64,000 nt of DNA from Citroniella saccharovorans (GTDB taxonomy: Bacteria > Bacillota > Clostridia > Tissierellales > Peptoniphilaceae). The notes below the pieces were generated by a model. The model saw nothing but the letters and a program-made list of their open reading frames with translations, searched no databases and had not been told where the DNA came from. The stretch lies in assembly GCF_035481615.1 (NCBI RefSeq), contig NZ_JAYKOT010000003.1, forward strand, positions 62,001 to 126,000, read 5' to 3'. The position numbers and the translations under genes are program-made. This document shows, piece after piece, positions 43,136 to 52,091 of the stretch (positions are counted from its first letter, which is position 1; every line of letters begins with the position of its first letter).

Positions 43136-44746
43136 ATGAAAAAAAAGTTTTTAATTGGAGCTTTAACTCTTTCAATTTTTAGCTTTATTTTTACTGAGGC
43201 GAAGGCTGATTATGAACAGTGGAGATATAAAATTTTAAACGAACCTACAACTACTGTTGATCAGATGAAAGAGTGGGCTAAAAGTAAAGATGCTGATGAA
43301 GAATTTATTGAACAAGCAGAAAATTTCTATAATATTTCTATTGAGTACGGCGTTGATCCCGCTGTAACCTACGCTCAAAGCGCTAAAGAAACGAACTTTT
43401 TTAGATTTACTGGTGTAGTTACTAAAAAGCACCACAATACATGCGGTCTAAAAATTGATGTTGGAGGATCTGATACAGATAAAAAAGCGCATAAAAAATT
43501 TGAGGATTGGGAAGAAGGAATAACAGCACAGGTTCACCACTTAGCATTATATGCTGGGCAGGAAGGATTTCCTTTAGATGAAGAAGATACTCCAGATCCA
43601 AGACACTTTGCATCTATTTTTGGAAAAGCACCTGATGTAATTTCTCTATCATCAAGGTGGGCACCTTCGAAGATATATGGCTGGTCACTTGCTCAAATGG
43701 TTTTTGACCTTGATACTTTTCTAGTTGATGGCAAGGATCCTATTCCAGGACCTGACTGTATGCCTATTATTCCAGAAGAACTACTAGTAAAGCCACCTTC
43801 AGAAATAAAAGATAAAAGTGAAGAAATTCCATTTAAGGATTTAAAAGAGAAACTTTCTAGAGTCTACAGAGATAATAGATATTCAACTGCTGTAGAAATA
43901 GCAAAAATGTCTGAGGATAAGGGCGGAAAAGTTATAATAGCTTCTGGTAATACTTATGCAGATGCTCTTGTTGCTGCAGGACTATCACTAGATAAGGATA
44001 AAAATACCTACGCACCTATTTTACTTGCTTCTAGAACTGGACTTGATAAGGAAGCTTACAATGAACTTATTAAACTAAGTCCTAGTGAAGTTTATATAAT
44101 AGGAGGAGAAGAGTCAATTTCTAAAAGTCTTGATAGGAGTCTTGAAGAACTTGGCGTTAAGGTTAAAAGAATTTCTGGAAAATCTCGCTATGAAACAAGT
44201 CAAAAAGTTTATGATGAAATTGGATCTCAAAAGCTTGCTATTTTGGTTAATGCAAATAGTTTTGCCGATGCTACAGCAATAAGCCCATTTTCAGCTTATA
44301 GAAAATTTCCTATTCTATTAACTGATGGTGAAATGCTTGATAGTGACACTGAAAGTAGAGCTGTAAAGGCAAGTGAGATTATTATAGTTGGTGGAGAAAA
44401 AACTGTAAGTAAGGTTATAGAAAATTCTTTAATTCAAAGGGGAATTAGAGTAACTCGTATAGCCGGAGAAGATAGATATGAAACATCTTGCAAGATAGCT
44501 AAAAAATTATTTCCAAATAGAACAAGCTTTTTTATAGCTGATGGCGGGGCATTTCCTGATTCCTTAGTTGGTGGGCCAATGGCTGCTAAATATGGTTCTC
44601 CAATACTACTTTCAAATTCTAGTTATTTGCCAGAGAGCATAAAGGATCATTTAAATGAACAAAAGGCAGAAAAAGCTTTAATCCTAGGAGGAGATAAATC
44701 TGTTTCTTCTAGAGTTTATTTACAAGTAAAGGAAAATTTAAGATAA
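43136..44746 (+). CDS. CWB2-anchored N-acetylglucosaminidase (autolysin)
   Basis: 536 residues. Signal peptide to about A24 (TEAKA before DYEQW). Residues about 60-200 form a LytG/FlgJ-type glucosaminidase domain, with the likely catalytic Glu in AQSAKETNFFRF and a TCGLKI segment matching the usual NPFGIK position. After a short linker, three CWB2 repeats start near 242, 345 and 441 (RYSTAVEIAK, RYETSQKVY, RYETSCKIAK). It should cleave peptidoglycan glycan strands while held on the wall. The CWB2 codon use is ordinary, unlike the large surface gene. Confidence 0.92.
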   Translation: MKKKFLIGALTLSIFSFIFTEAKADYEQWRYKILNEPTTTVDQMKEWAKSKDADEEFIEQAENFYNISIEYGVDPAVTYAQSAKETNFFRFTGVVTKKHHNTCGLKIDVGGSDTDKKAHKKFEDWEEGITAQVHHLALYAGQEGFPLDEEDTPDPRHFASIFGKAPDVISLSSRWAPSKIYGWSLAQMVFDLDTFLVDGKDPIPGPDCMPIIPEELLVKPPSEIKDKSEEIPFKDLKEKLSRVYRDNRYSTAVEIAKMSEDKGGKVIIASGNTYADALVAAGLSLDKDKNTYAPILLASRTGLDKEAYNELIKLSPSEVYIIGGEESISKSLDRSLEELGVKVKRISGKSRYETSQKVYDEIGSQKLAILVNANSFADATAISPFSAYRKFPILLTDGEMLDSDTESRAVKASEIIIVGGEKTVSKVIENSLIQRGIRVTRIAGEDRYETSCKIAKKLFPNRTSFFIADGGAFPDSLVGGPMAAKYGSPILLSNSSYLPESIKDHLNEQKAEKALILGGDKSVSSRVYLQVKENLR

Positions 44747-44756
44747 AATGATTAAA

Positions 44757-44793
44757 GAAAGAGTGAGTTAGAAGTAAATTCTACTCACTTTTT
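44757..44793 (+). terminator. Convergent terminator between the autolysin gene and yaaA
   Basis: AAAGAGTGAG and CTCACTTTTTTT enclose a loop with a further TAGAA/TTCTA pair; it works for the plus-strand gene and overlaps the end of yaaA. Confidence 0.85.
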
Positions 44794-45530
44794 TTTATAA
44801 ATACTAATTTGTTTTTTTTAGACTCGGACTTTGAGTAGCAGTAGGAAAGATCGGTAAAACTTTTTAATTCTTCAATATTTTGAATTTTATTTTCAGCGAT
44901 AAATCTCACCATACTTCCTCTAGCCATTTTTGAATAAGAAGCTTTCTGAAGAAGTTTATTATCCTTATATTCTAAAAAATAAACGTCTATTAATTTATCA
45001 TCCTTTTTAAGATATTTACTTAAGCACTTAGAATATTCTACGGATGCTAAATTTAAGACTATATCATTTGATTTAAATATTTCTCTATATATTAAATCGC
45101 CCCAAAATTCATATAGATTTTTGCTTTTCTCAGCCGAAAGATTTGCCATCATTTCAAGTCTATAAGGACTTATAGCATCAAATGGCCTAATTAGTCCAAA
45201 TAGACCGGACAAAATAAATAGCCTATTTTCTAAAAAGTCAAGTTCATCTTTTGAAAAAACCTGTGGGGCCATATAAGTGAAAGCTAGACCTTTAAAGGAA
45301 AATAGGGCGGGACTTAAAAGCTTATCGAGAGAAAAGCTTTTATATATTTCATAGTTTAAACTAGTTAAATTCTCGCTAGTATTTAAAAGTTTTTTCATCT
45401 CTTCATAGGTCAGCTTTTTTAGGTGATCTAATAGAATTTTTGTTTTTTCTAAAAAAATTGGCCTAGTTAAAACTCCAGTGTAGTCCTCACATACTTCCAT
45501 CTTTTTAGCTGGAGAAATAATTATTTTCAT
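44781..45530 (-). CDS. yaaA: YaaA / UPF0246 peroxide-stress protein
   Basis: 249 residues. Opening MKIIISPAKKME and the later FSFKGLAFTYMAP, LFGLIRPFDAISPYRLEM and NLASVEYSK are the YaaA (DUF328) blocks. In E. coli it limits Fenton damage during peroxide stress. It is coupled to bcp: the ATG overlaps the bcp stop. The two-gene pair is a plausible peroxide-defence operon. Confidence 0.95.
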   Translation of the reverse strand: MKIIISPAKKMEVCEDYTGVLTRPIFLEKTKILLDHLKKLTYEEMKKLLNTSENLTSLNYEIYKSFSLDKLLSPALFSFKGLAFTYMAPQVFSKDELDFLENRLFILSGLFGLIRPFDAISPYRLEMMANLSAEKSKNLYEFWGDLIYREIFKSNDIVLNLASVEYSKCLSKYLKKDDKLIDVYFLEYKDNKLLQKASYSKMARGSMVRFIAENKIQNIEELKSFTDLSYCYSKSESKKNKLVFIKKSE

Positions 45531-45982
45531 TAGATTATCTCAAGCATCTTACCTGGATTATCCTTAGCTTTTACATTTTCTAAAGCTTCTTTTATAAGTC
45601 CATTTTCATCTATAAGATAAGTCGACCTAACAATTCCCATATAAGTTTTTCCATAATTTTTCTTTTCTTTCCAAACCTCATATTTTTTTATAACATCAAG
45701 ACTTTCATCTGAAAGAATTGTTATTCCAAGATTATGCTTTTCTTCAAATTTTTTATGAGATTTAACAGAATCCTTACTAATTCCTAAAATTACAGTATTT
45801 TTCTTATCAAATTCAGCTTTTAATTCCGTAAAAAGAAGAGCTTGATTGGTGCAGCCAGGCGTATTATCTTTTGGATAAAAGTATAGTACAACTTTTTTTC
45901 CCTCATAATCACTTAGACTATGTTTTTCTCCATTTTGGTCCTCTAAAGTAAAATCAGGAGCCTTAGTACCTATTTCTAACAT
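45530..45982 (-). CDS. bcp: Thioredoxin-dependent thiol peroxidase (Bcp/PrxQ)
   Basis: 150 residues. The peroxidatic cysteine is in YPKDNTPGCTNQALLF (about C46); LEIGTKAPDFTLEDQNG and STYLIDENG are typical. The second cysteine found five residues later in many PrxQ proteins is absent (Ala-Leu-Leu follows), so it would act as a 1-Cys type or use an external thiol. TGGAGG precedes the ATG. Confidence 0.94.
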   Translation of the reverse strand: MLEIGTKAPDFTLEDQNGEKHSLSDYEGKKVVLYFYPKDNTPGCTNQALLFTELKAEFDKKNTVILGISKDSVKSHKKFEEKHNLGITILSDESLDVIKKYEVWKEKKNYGKTYMGIVRSTYLIDENGLIKEALENVKAKDNPGKMLEII

Positions 45983-46198
45983 AAAAAACCTCCATAAATA
46001 ATATTCTTTACTTATATACCCAAATATTTTTATTTAATGGTTAGCAAACTTGACTTAATTTAAAAAAATAATAAAATTTTTAAAACTACTAATTTAAAAA
46101 TAAAATATTATGAAATCATTTCTATAATATTAGATATTATTAAAAAAACACTAGATATTATTTATACTAATTCCGTTAAAAAAATGGTTTTTTTAGGG

Positions 46199-46250
46199 TA
46201 TAATATTAGTACAAAGTATAAGTGTATACTTTTGTAAAATCGTTTTCAAA
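46199..46250 (+). promoter_or_regulatory. malE promoter region with two candidate operators
   Basis: TATAAT at 46199-46204 (weak -35). Just downstream is a perfect inverted repeat, AAGTATA-AGTG-TATACTT (46214-46231). Then GTAAAATCGTTTTCAAA (46234-46250), on the minus strand TTGAAAACGATTTTAC, matches the CcpA/LacI-type cre consensus with one mismatch. Both lie where a roadblock repressor would bind. The 46001-46198 stretch upstream is AT-rich with no gene. Confidence 0.6.
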
Positions 46251-46275
46251 ATATTAATATTAAGGAGGAATATAT

Positions 46276-47613
46276 ATGAAAACAAAATTTAAAAAATTTA
46301 TAGCCTTGGGGCTATGTGCTTTGATGATATTTTCATCTTGCGCTAAAAAAACTGGAAGCGGAGGCGATGATAACTCAGGTAAGGAAGTTACATCTGAGGG
46401 CTTAAAAGCCGAAATTGTTGTACAGGTAGAAAAAGATTGGATGGATTATTACAAGAAAGCTGTTGATAAGGTTCTTGAAAAAAATCCTGATTCTAAGATT
46501 GAACTTAAAGAAATAGGATCTTTTGACCATCTTGATATTTTAAAAAGTACCGATGCAACTAACCCTGACTTTGCGGACGTGTTTGCACTTCCTCTTGACA
46601 GATTTACTGACCTTGTAAGTCAAGATGTTTTAGGAGCCATGGATGCTCCAAGTATGGCAAAACAAATCGGCGGATATGATGACTTTGATAAAAGTTTAGG
46701 CGGATTTTTCAAAGTAGATAATGATTATCTAGGATTCCCATACAATATTGAAACTCTTATAACTTATGTAAATAAGGCAAATGCTGAAAAAGCAGGAATT
46801 GACATTGAAAAACCAATTGAAATAAATGATATTAAAGACCCTGCTAATGTTTTATTACCATTCTTTGATGCATGGTTTGGAGTTGCAGCTACAAACTCAG
46901 CAAACTTAAGTTTACTAAAAGAAGATAATGGTAAATTTATCTCTGACTTAACTAAAGATTTTAAAGATTTAGATAAAGATCAACAAAAACTTTTTGAATC
47001 TCTATTTGAATATTGGAAGAAACACAATGAAGCAAATTCACCAATATTCTCTGGAGAGGATGAAGGTTGGGCTTATATAGGAGATGAATTTAAAACTGGT
47101 GGAAATGGAGTAATTAGACTTGGCGGTCCATGGGAAATTAATGACAATATTGAAAAAGCTGGGGATGATCTTATGATTTATCCAATCAACCACTTAACTA
47201 TTAACTCCAAGCCACTTAGCCACTGGCAAGGTGGATGGGCTATGGCTATAAATGCTAGAATTGAAGCAGATAAAGACAAAAAAGCCCTAGCTGAAAACTT
47301 TATAATTGAACTATTAAGACCTGAAAATGCAGAAGAATTATTTAAGGCTACTGGAAAGATTCTTCCAAATGTAAGTGCTGAAGAATATGACAAAACTAAT
47401 CTTTCAGATACAGATAAAACTGTTATAAAGAATGTTATTGAATCTTACAATATTTCTGAACCTAGACCAATATTCAAGGAATATGGAAAAGTTTGGGATA
47501 CTTGGAAGAATGCAATCCTTTCTTGGAACAATGTTAAGCCTACAAGTGCTGAAGATGCATACAAGGAACTTCAAGCATCATTTAATTCAATGATGGAAAA
47601 TATAGGAAATTAA
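46276..47613 (+). CDS. malE: Maltose/maltodextrin ABC transporter substrate-binding lipoprotein
   Basis: 445 residues. Lipoprotein signal with lipobox IFSSC (Cys about 23), followed by a Gly/Ser/Asp linker. The body is a class I sugar-binding protein: FADVFALPLDRFTDLVSQ, DYLGFPYNIETLITYVNK, GGPWEINDNIEKAG and SHWQGGWAMAIN. Location before malF, malG, the MsmX-type ATPase and malQ makes alpha-glucans the likely ligand. TAAGGAGG before the ATG. Confidence 0.92.
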   Translation: MKTKFKKFIALGLCALMIFSSCAKKTGSGGDDNSGKEVTSEGLKAEIVVQVEKDWMDYYKKAVDKVLEKNPDSKIELKEIGSFDHLDILKSTDATNPDFADVFALPLDRFTDLVSQDVLGAMDAPSMAKQIGGYDDFDKSLGGFFKVDNDYLGFPYNIETLITYVNKANAEKAGIDIEKPIEINDIKDPANVLLPFFDAWFGVAATNSANLSLLKEDNGKFISDLTKDFKDLDKDQQKLFESLFEYWKKHNEANSPIFSGEDEGWAYIGDEFKTGGNGVIRLGGPWEINDNIEKAGDDLMIYPINHLTINSKPLSHWQGGWAMAINARIEADKDKKALAENFIIELLRPENAEELFKATGKILPNVSAEEYDKTNLSDTDKTVIKNVIESYNISEPRPIFKEYGKVWDTWKNAILSWNNVKPTSAEDAYKELQASFNSMMENIGN

Positions 47614-47627
47614 TTTAATAAAAAATA

Positions 47628-47652
47628 GTTAGCCGGGGACTTCCCCGGTTAA
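47628..47652 (+). promoter_or_regulatory. GC-rich intercistronic hairpin after malE
   Basis: GTTAGCCGGGG-ACTT-CCCCGGTTAAC, no T run. This type of stem after a binding-protein gene usually stabilises the upstream mRNA so that malE is made in excess over the permeases. Confidence 0.75.
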
Positions 47653-47668
47653 CATTTAGGAGTATAAG

Positions 47669-48084
47669 TTGAGAAAAGAAAAATATATAACAAAAATACT
47701 AATTGTAACGATTTTAATTATAAGTCTTGCAACTTTTGAAAGTCTTATTAAAGCCAAGTCAATAGAACTTTTTGAGATTTTTTTCAAAAAAAAACTGGGA
47801 AGGGCATGGGAGAATATATTAATTTTTTAATGTTTAATTATATCATAGATATTCTTGAGCCTTTAATAATAAGTCTTTTCTTGGTTTTTACTAGGAAAAA
47901 ACTAAGAATGAATGGCCTTATTAAGTTTGTTCTTTCGGCTATGGTTTTGTCTAAATTAGTATTTAAAATTAGTAAATTTGAAATTTATTCTTTATTTTTT
48001 TACTTTGGAATTTTGCTATATATATTACTTTTCTACTTCATACTGAAAATACCGAACTTTAGTGAGGGTGAAAATGAATTATAA
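47669..48084 (+). CDS. Small membrane protein between malE and malF, unknown, frame broken
   Basis: From TTG 47669 (AGGAG six bases upstream) the frame encodes a membrane span (ILIVTILIISLATF) and then stops soon after a T7 and A9 tract (about 47775-47794). A second frame from there (ATG 47806) encodes three more spans (IDILEPLIISLFLVF, FVLSAMVLSKLVF, FGILLYILLFYFI). Taking one base from each tract joins them into about 137 residues, EIFSKKTGKGMGEYINFL at the join. Alternatively only the second part (47806-48084, 92 residues) is translated. I do not recognise it. It may assist the maltodextrin permease. Confidence 0.5.
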
Positions 48085-50084
48085 TTTAGAGATAAGGGAT
48101 AGCTTTGGCGGTATCCATAAAAGAAAGAATCAGTATATTGTGGATGTGCTTGAAGGTAGAACTGTAGATAAAAACACTCATCCCTACAATATAAATATAA
48201 GAAAATTTAAAAATGAAGAAAAAAATTTTTTAAATTCATTAAAAAATATTGATGCGAATATAAAAAATGAAGATAGTAGGCAAATAAAAAACCTTAAAAT
48301 TAGGTTTAGCAAAGCTAATAAAAAAATTGAATTTTATAAAGACTATCTTGACTTAACCTATGATGCAGTTCTTGAGCATGATATTTCAAAGATAGAAGAA
48401 AAACATATACCAAATATTCTGTCCTACTATGAGAGTTTAAATAAAAAACTTAAAGAGAGTGAAAAAAAGCTTTCTAGTCTTAGTGACTCTATTATTAAAG
48501 AGGAAGAAAAAGAAATTGCATTAAAAAAGCAAGAAGAAGATAAGATTTATAGGGAAAAACTAAATGAAATAAATAAAAAGTTTTCTGATGGACTTATTTC
48601 CAAGAAGGCTAAAAAGGCTGAGAGTCACGCTTTAAAAAAGGAACATCAGGAAAATATAAGTCAAATTGAATTATTAAACGAGTCTACTGCTCTAAAAGAC
48701 AAAATAGCTAATATCAAACATAGGAGAAAGATAGATATAAAATCTATGACAAATGTTATGGAGTCTGATATTTCTAACATTAGAAGGACAACTCCTATCG
48801 AGGCTATTCAAAAAAAGCCAATTATTTCCTACCTAACTTTTTTAATTCCAGGATTAGGACAATTTTTAAATGGTCAATTTGTGAAGGGAATTTTATTTTT
48901 CCTTGGAAGTCTTTTTTTCCTATTTAATAGCTATTCCATACGCTCTAGGATATGGAAATTATCAAGGCGAAGGAGTTTATGGACTAATAAGTCTAGCTGA
49001 AGGTGGAGGAAGACTTGATAGGTCAATTATGTTTATGATTGAAGGAATAATAGCCATTATCCTTTTAATATTTGCTATATTTATATTTATTTCTTCCTTT
49101 AAAGATGTTAATAAGGTTGAAAAGGAAAAAATAAAAGGAATTAGGCCAAGAAATTGGTTTGAAAGCAAAGAGGTTTTAACTAGCGATGGTTTTCCATACT
49201 TAGTTTCATCTCCTGGATATCTTCTTACAATTTTTATTGTACTCATTCCAATTATTACAGCAATCTTAATATCATTTACAAATCTTGATCCAAATCATCA
49301 ATCTAAATTCAACTGGATTGGTATAGAAAATTATAAGGTTCTATTTTTAGGAAGAGGAGTTGCAGGTCAGGCTTTCTGGCATATTTTACTTTGGACAATA
49401 ATTTGGACTCTTGGGGCAACTACACTTGCTATTTTAATTGGTTTTATTCTAGCACTTCTTGCTAACCAAGAACGAATCAAAGCTAAGCCAATTTTTAGGA
49501 CTATTTACCTACTACCTTGGGCTGTGCCTGCATTTATAACAATAATGTTTTTTAGTTTAATGGTAGGTAGGCAGGGACCAATCACAGAGCTTTTTAAAAA
49601 TCTATTCAATGTAACATTGGATGTAAAATCAAACCCAACATTGACAAGAATATCTCTAATTTTACTACAAGGATGGCTTGGATCTTCATATATTTTCTTA
49701 TTATCTACAGGAGTACTTCAAGGTATTCCTAAAGACTTATATGAAAGTGCTGATATAGATGGAGCAACTGGATTTCAAAAGACATGGAGGATTACCGTTC
49801 CTCTTGTACTTTTCCAAACGGCACCTCTACTCATAAGCCAGTACACATTCAATTTTAATAACTTCTCTATTATTTACCTATTTAATGGAGGAGGACCTTT
49901 TAATCCAAGTAAGTATGGTAACTTAGCCGGCTCATCAGATATTTTGATTTCCTACATCTATAAACTAACAATGGAATCTAATTATCAGGCTCTAGGAGCA
50001 GCTATAAGTATATTGATTTCTTTAGTCTTAATGTTCTTTGCTTATATAGGATTTAAGAATACCAAGGCATTTAAGGAGAGTTAA
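48074..50084 (+). CDS. malF: Maltodextrin ABC permease MalF with long coiled-coil N-terminus, frameshifted
   Basis: First frame: about 235 residues of soluble, Lys/Glu-rich coiled coil (KKQEEDKIYREKLNEINKK), then a short membrane segment LIPGLGQFLNGQFVKGILFF resembling TM2/PGLGQ-type helices. It closes after a T7 run at 48912-48918. Removing one T reads LGSLFSYLIAIPYALGYG and continues through a standard permease: LILISFTNLDP-like region, LALLANQERIKAKPIFRTIYLLPWAVP and the EAA-type loop DLYESADIDGATGFQKTWRITVPL. About 669 residues in all, longer than usual MalF. ATG 48074 with GAGGGTG upstream. Confidence 0.88.
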
Positions 50085-50090
50085 CTTATT

Positions 50091-50979
50091 ATGAAAAATA
50101 AAGAAAAAAAAATTATATTTATCTGACAGTCAGCCTTTAGATACAGTAGGCGTAATTTCACTTATACTTTCATATATTATTCTGATTGCTTGGGCTATTC
50201 TTATAATTTGGCCACTAGCTATCATGATAATTTCAAGTTTCAATGGAGAGCAGGGAAGGTATATTTCACTAGCTGGTGATTTTAAATTTTCCTTTAAGCA
50301 TTTTAATTACCTATTTAATAAAACGTATTTTTTAAAATGGGTTAAAAATACTATTTTAATTGCACTTTCAACTGCCCTATTAACTTTAGTAATCGTATCT
50401 TTTACTGGCTATGCATATTCTAGATACAGATTTAAAGGTAAAAAGGCGAGTCTTATGGCAATTATGTTAATACAAACAATTCCGGCATTTGCAGGGATTA
50501 CGGCTTATTATGCTATTCACTCAATAGTAAGTGGTATAATTCCTGTATTTTCTAGAACTGTAATGCTAATCTTAATATATTCTGGTGGAGGAATTGCTTC
50601 TAATACTTTTATTTTAAAGGGGTATATTGATTCAATTTCAAAGGAACTTGACGAAGCTGCAAGAATTGATGGCTGTTCTAACTTTGAAGTCTACAGGCTA
50701 ATTATAATGCCAATTGTAAGACCTATGCTTGCTATAATTGCTCTTTGGTCCTTCATTGGTCCTTTTATGGATTATATGCTTCCAAAGATTCTTTTAACAA
50801 ATCCATCTGAGTACACTTTAGCAACAGGACTTTACACTCTAATAAGTGATGTTAGAACAATGAATGCGCCTGCTTTTGCAGCGGGAGGACTTCTTACTGC
50901 TATACCAATTATTATTCTATTTATTAGCCTACAAAATCAACTTGTTTCTGGTTTAAGTAGTGGGTCAGTAAAGGGCTAG
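50091..50979 (+). CDS. malG: Maltodextrin ABC permease MalG, frameshifted as sequenced
   Basis: From ATG 50091 (GGAGAG upstream, six bases after malF) the frame meets a stop just after an A9 run at 50104-50112. With eight A it reads MKNKEKKLYLSDSQPLDTVG and then GVISLILSYIILIAWAILI, the expected first span, into the intact remainder (IISSFNGEQGRYISL...). The EAA loop ELDEAARIDGCSNFEVYRLIIMPI and the terminal GLSSGSVKG (MalG-type end) are present. 295 residues. Partner of MalF. Confidence 0.9.
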
Positions 50980-50987
50980 GAGGAAAT

Positions 50988-52073
50988 ATGAAAGTAATAT
51001 TAAAAAATATTGGAAAAAAATACGAAGGTAGAGATAAATTTACCATTAGAAATATAGATATTGAAATTGAGGATAGAGAGTTTTGCGCTATTTTAGGCCC
51101 ATCTGGCTGCGGCAAATCAACTCTACTCAGAATGATTGCAGGTCTTACATCTATAACTGAAGGTCAGCTTTACTTTGGAGATAAACTTATGAATAGGGTA
51201 CTTCCTAAAGATAGGGACATTGCTATGGTTTTCCAATCATATGCCCTATATCCTCATCTTACAGTCTATGATAATATGGCATTTTCACTTAAGATGAAAA
51301 AAGAAAGCAAGGAAGTAATCCATAAGAGAGTTACCGAGGCTGCAAAAATTTTACAAATTGAAGATTATCTTTATTCAAGACCATCTGATATATCTGGTGG
51401 ACAAAGACAAAGGGTTGCACTGGGAAGAGCAATGGTTAGAAAGCCAAGTGTTTTCTTAATGGATGAACCTCTTTCAAACTTGGATGCTAAACTAAGAGAG
51501 CATATGAGAGTAGAACTTGTAAGACTTCACAAAAATCTTGAAACAACCTCAATCTATGTAACTCACGATCAAACTGAAGCTATGACAATGGCAGATAAGA
51601 TAATCCTTTTAGATAAGGGTAAAATTCAGCAATTTGGAAAGCCAAAAGAATTTTATGATAAGCCAGAAAATTTATTTGTAGCAGAGTTTATTGGCTCACC
51701 TACTATGAATATTATAAAGGGTAAGATGGAAAGTGGAAGATTTGTTTCAGATTTAAAAGATATAATTGTCACTCCAAAAGATGAAGACCAAAAAGCTTTA
51801 AAAGATTATGATGGTAAAAATGTTTATTTGGGAATAAGATCTGAAAGATTTCTTGCAAAAAAATCTGAGGAAAATTCATTTGAAGCTAGGGTTGAAGTTA
51901 TAGAAATGCTTGGAAAGGAAAAATTACTTCATATTAGAAGCAAAAATGGCGAAGAGCTAGTAGTTTCACAACCAGGACACTTTTTATATGAAATAGATGA
52001 GAACCATAATTTTACTTTTGATTTAGATGCACTTCACTTCTTCGATGAAAAAACAACTGCAAGAATTAATTAA
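50988..52073 (+). CDS. msmX: Sugar ABC transporter ATPase (MsmX/UgpC family)
   Basis: 361 residues. Walker A GPSGCGKST, Q-loop MVFQSYALYPHLTV, signature SGGQRQRVALGRA, Walker B VFLMDEPLSNLD, H-loop VTHDQTEA; the C-terminal TOBE/OB region (VYLGIRSERF) is characteristic of the multi-sugar ATPases. Energises MalFG. AGGAGG before the ATG. Confidence 0.94.
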   Translation: MKVILKNIGKKYEGRDKFTIRNIDIEIEDREFCAILGPSGCGKSTLLRMIAGLTSITEGQLYFGDKLMNRVLPKDRDIAMVFQSYALYPHLTVYDNMAFSLKMKKESKEVIHKRVTEAAKILQIEDYLYSRPSDISGGQRQRVALGRAMVRKPSVFLMDEPLSNLDAKLREHMRVELVRLHKNLETTSIYVTHDQTEAMTMADKIILLDKGKIQQFGKPKEFYDKPENLFVAEFIGSPTMNIIKGKMESGRFVSDLKDIIVTPKDEDQKALKDYDGKNVYLGIRSERFLAKKSEENSFEARVEVIEMLGKEKLLHIRSKNGEELVVSQPGHFLYEIDENHNFTFDLDALHFFDEKTTARIN

Positions 52074-52091
52074 AAAAGTTGAGGTTTTAGA

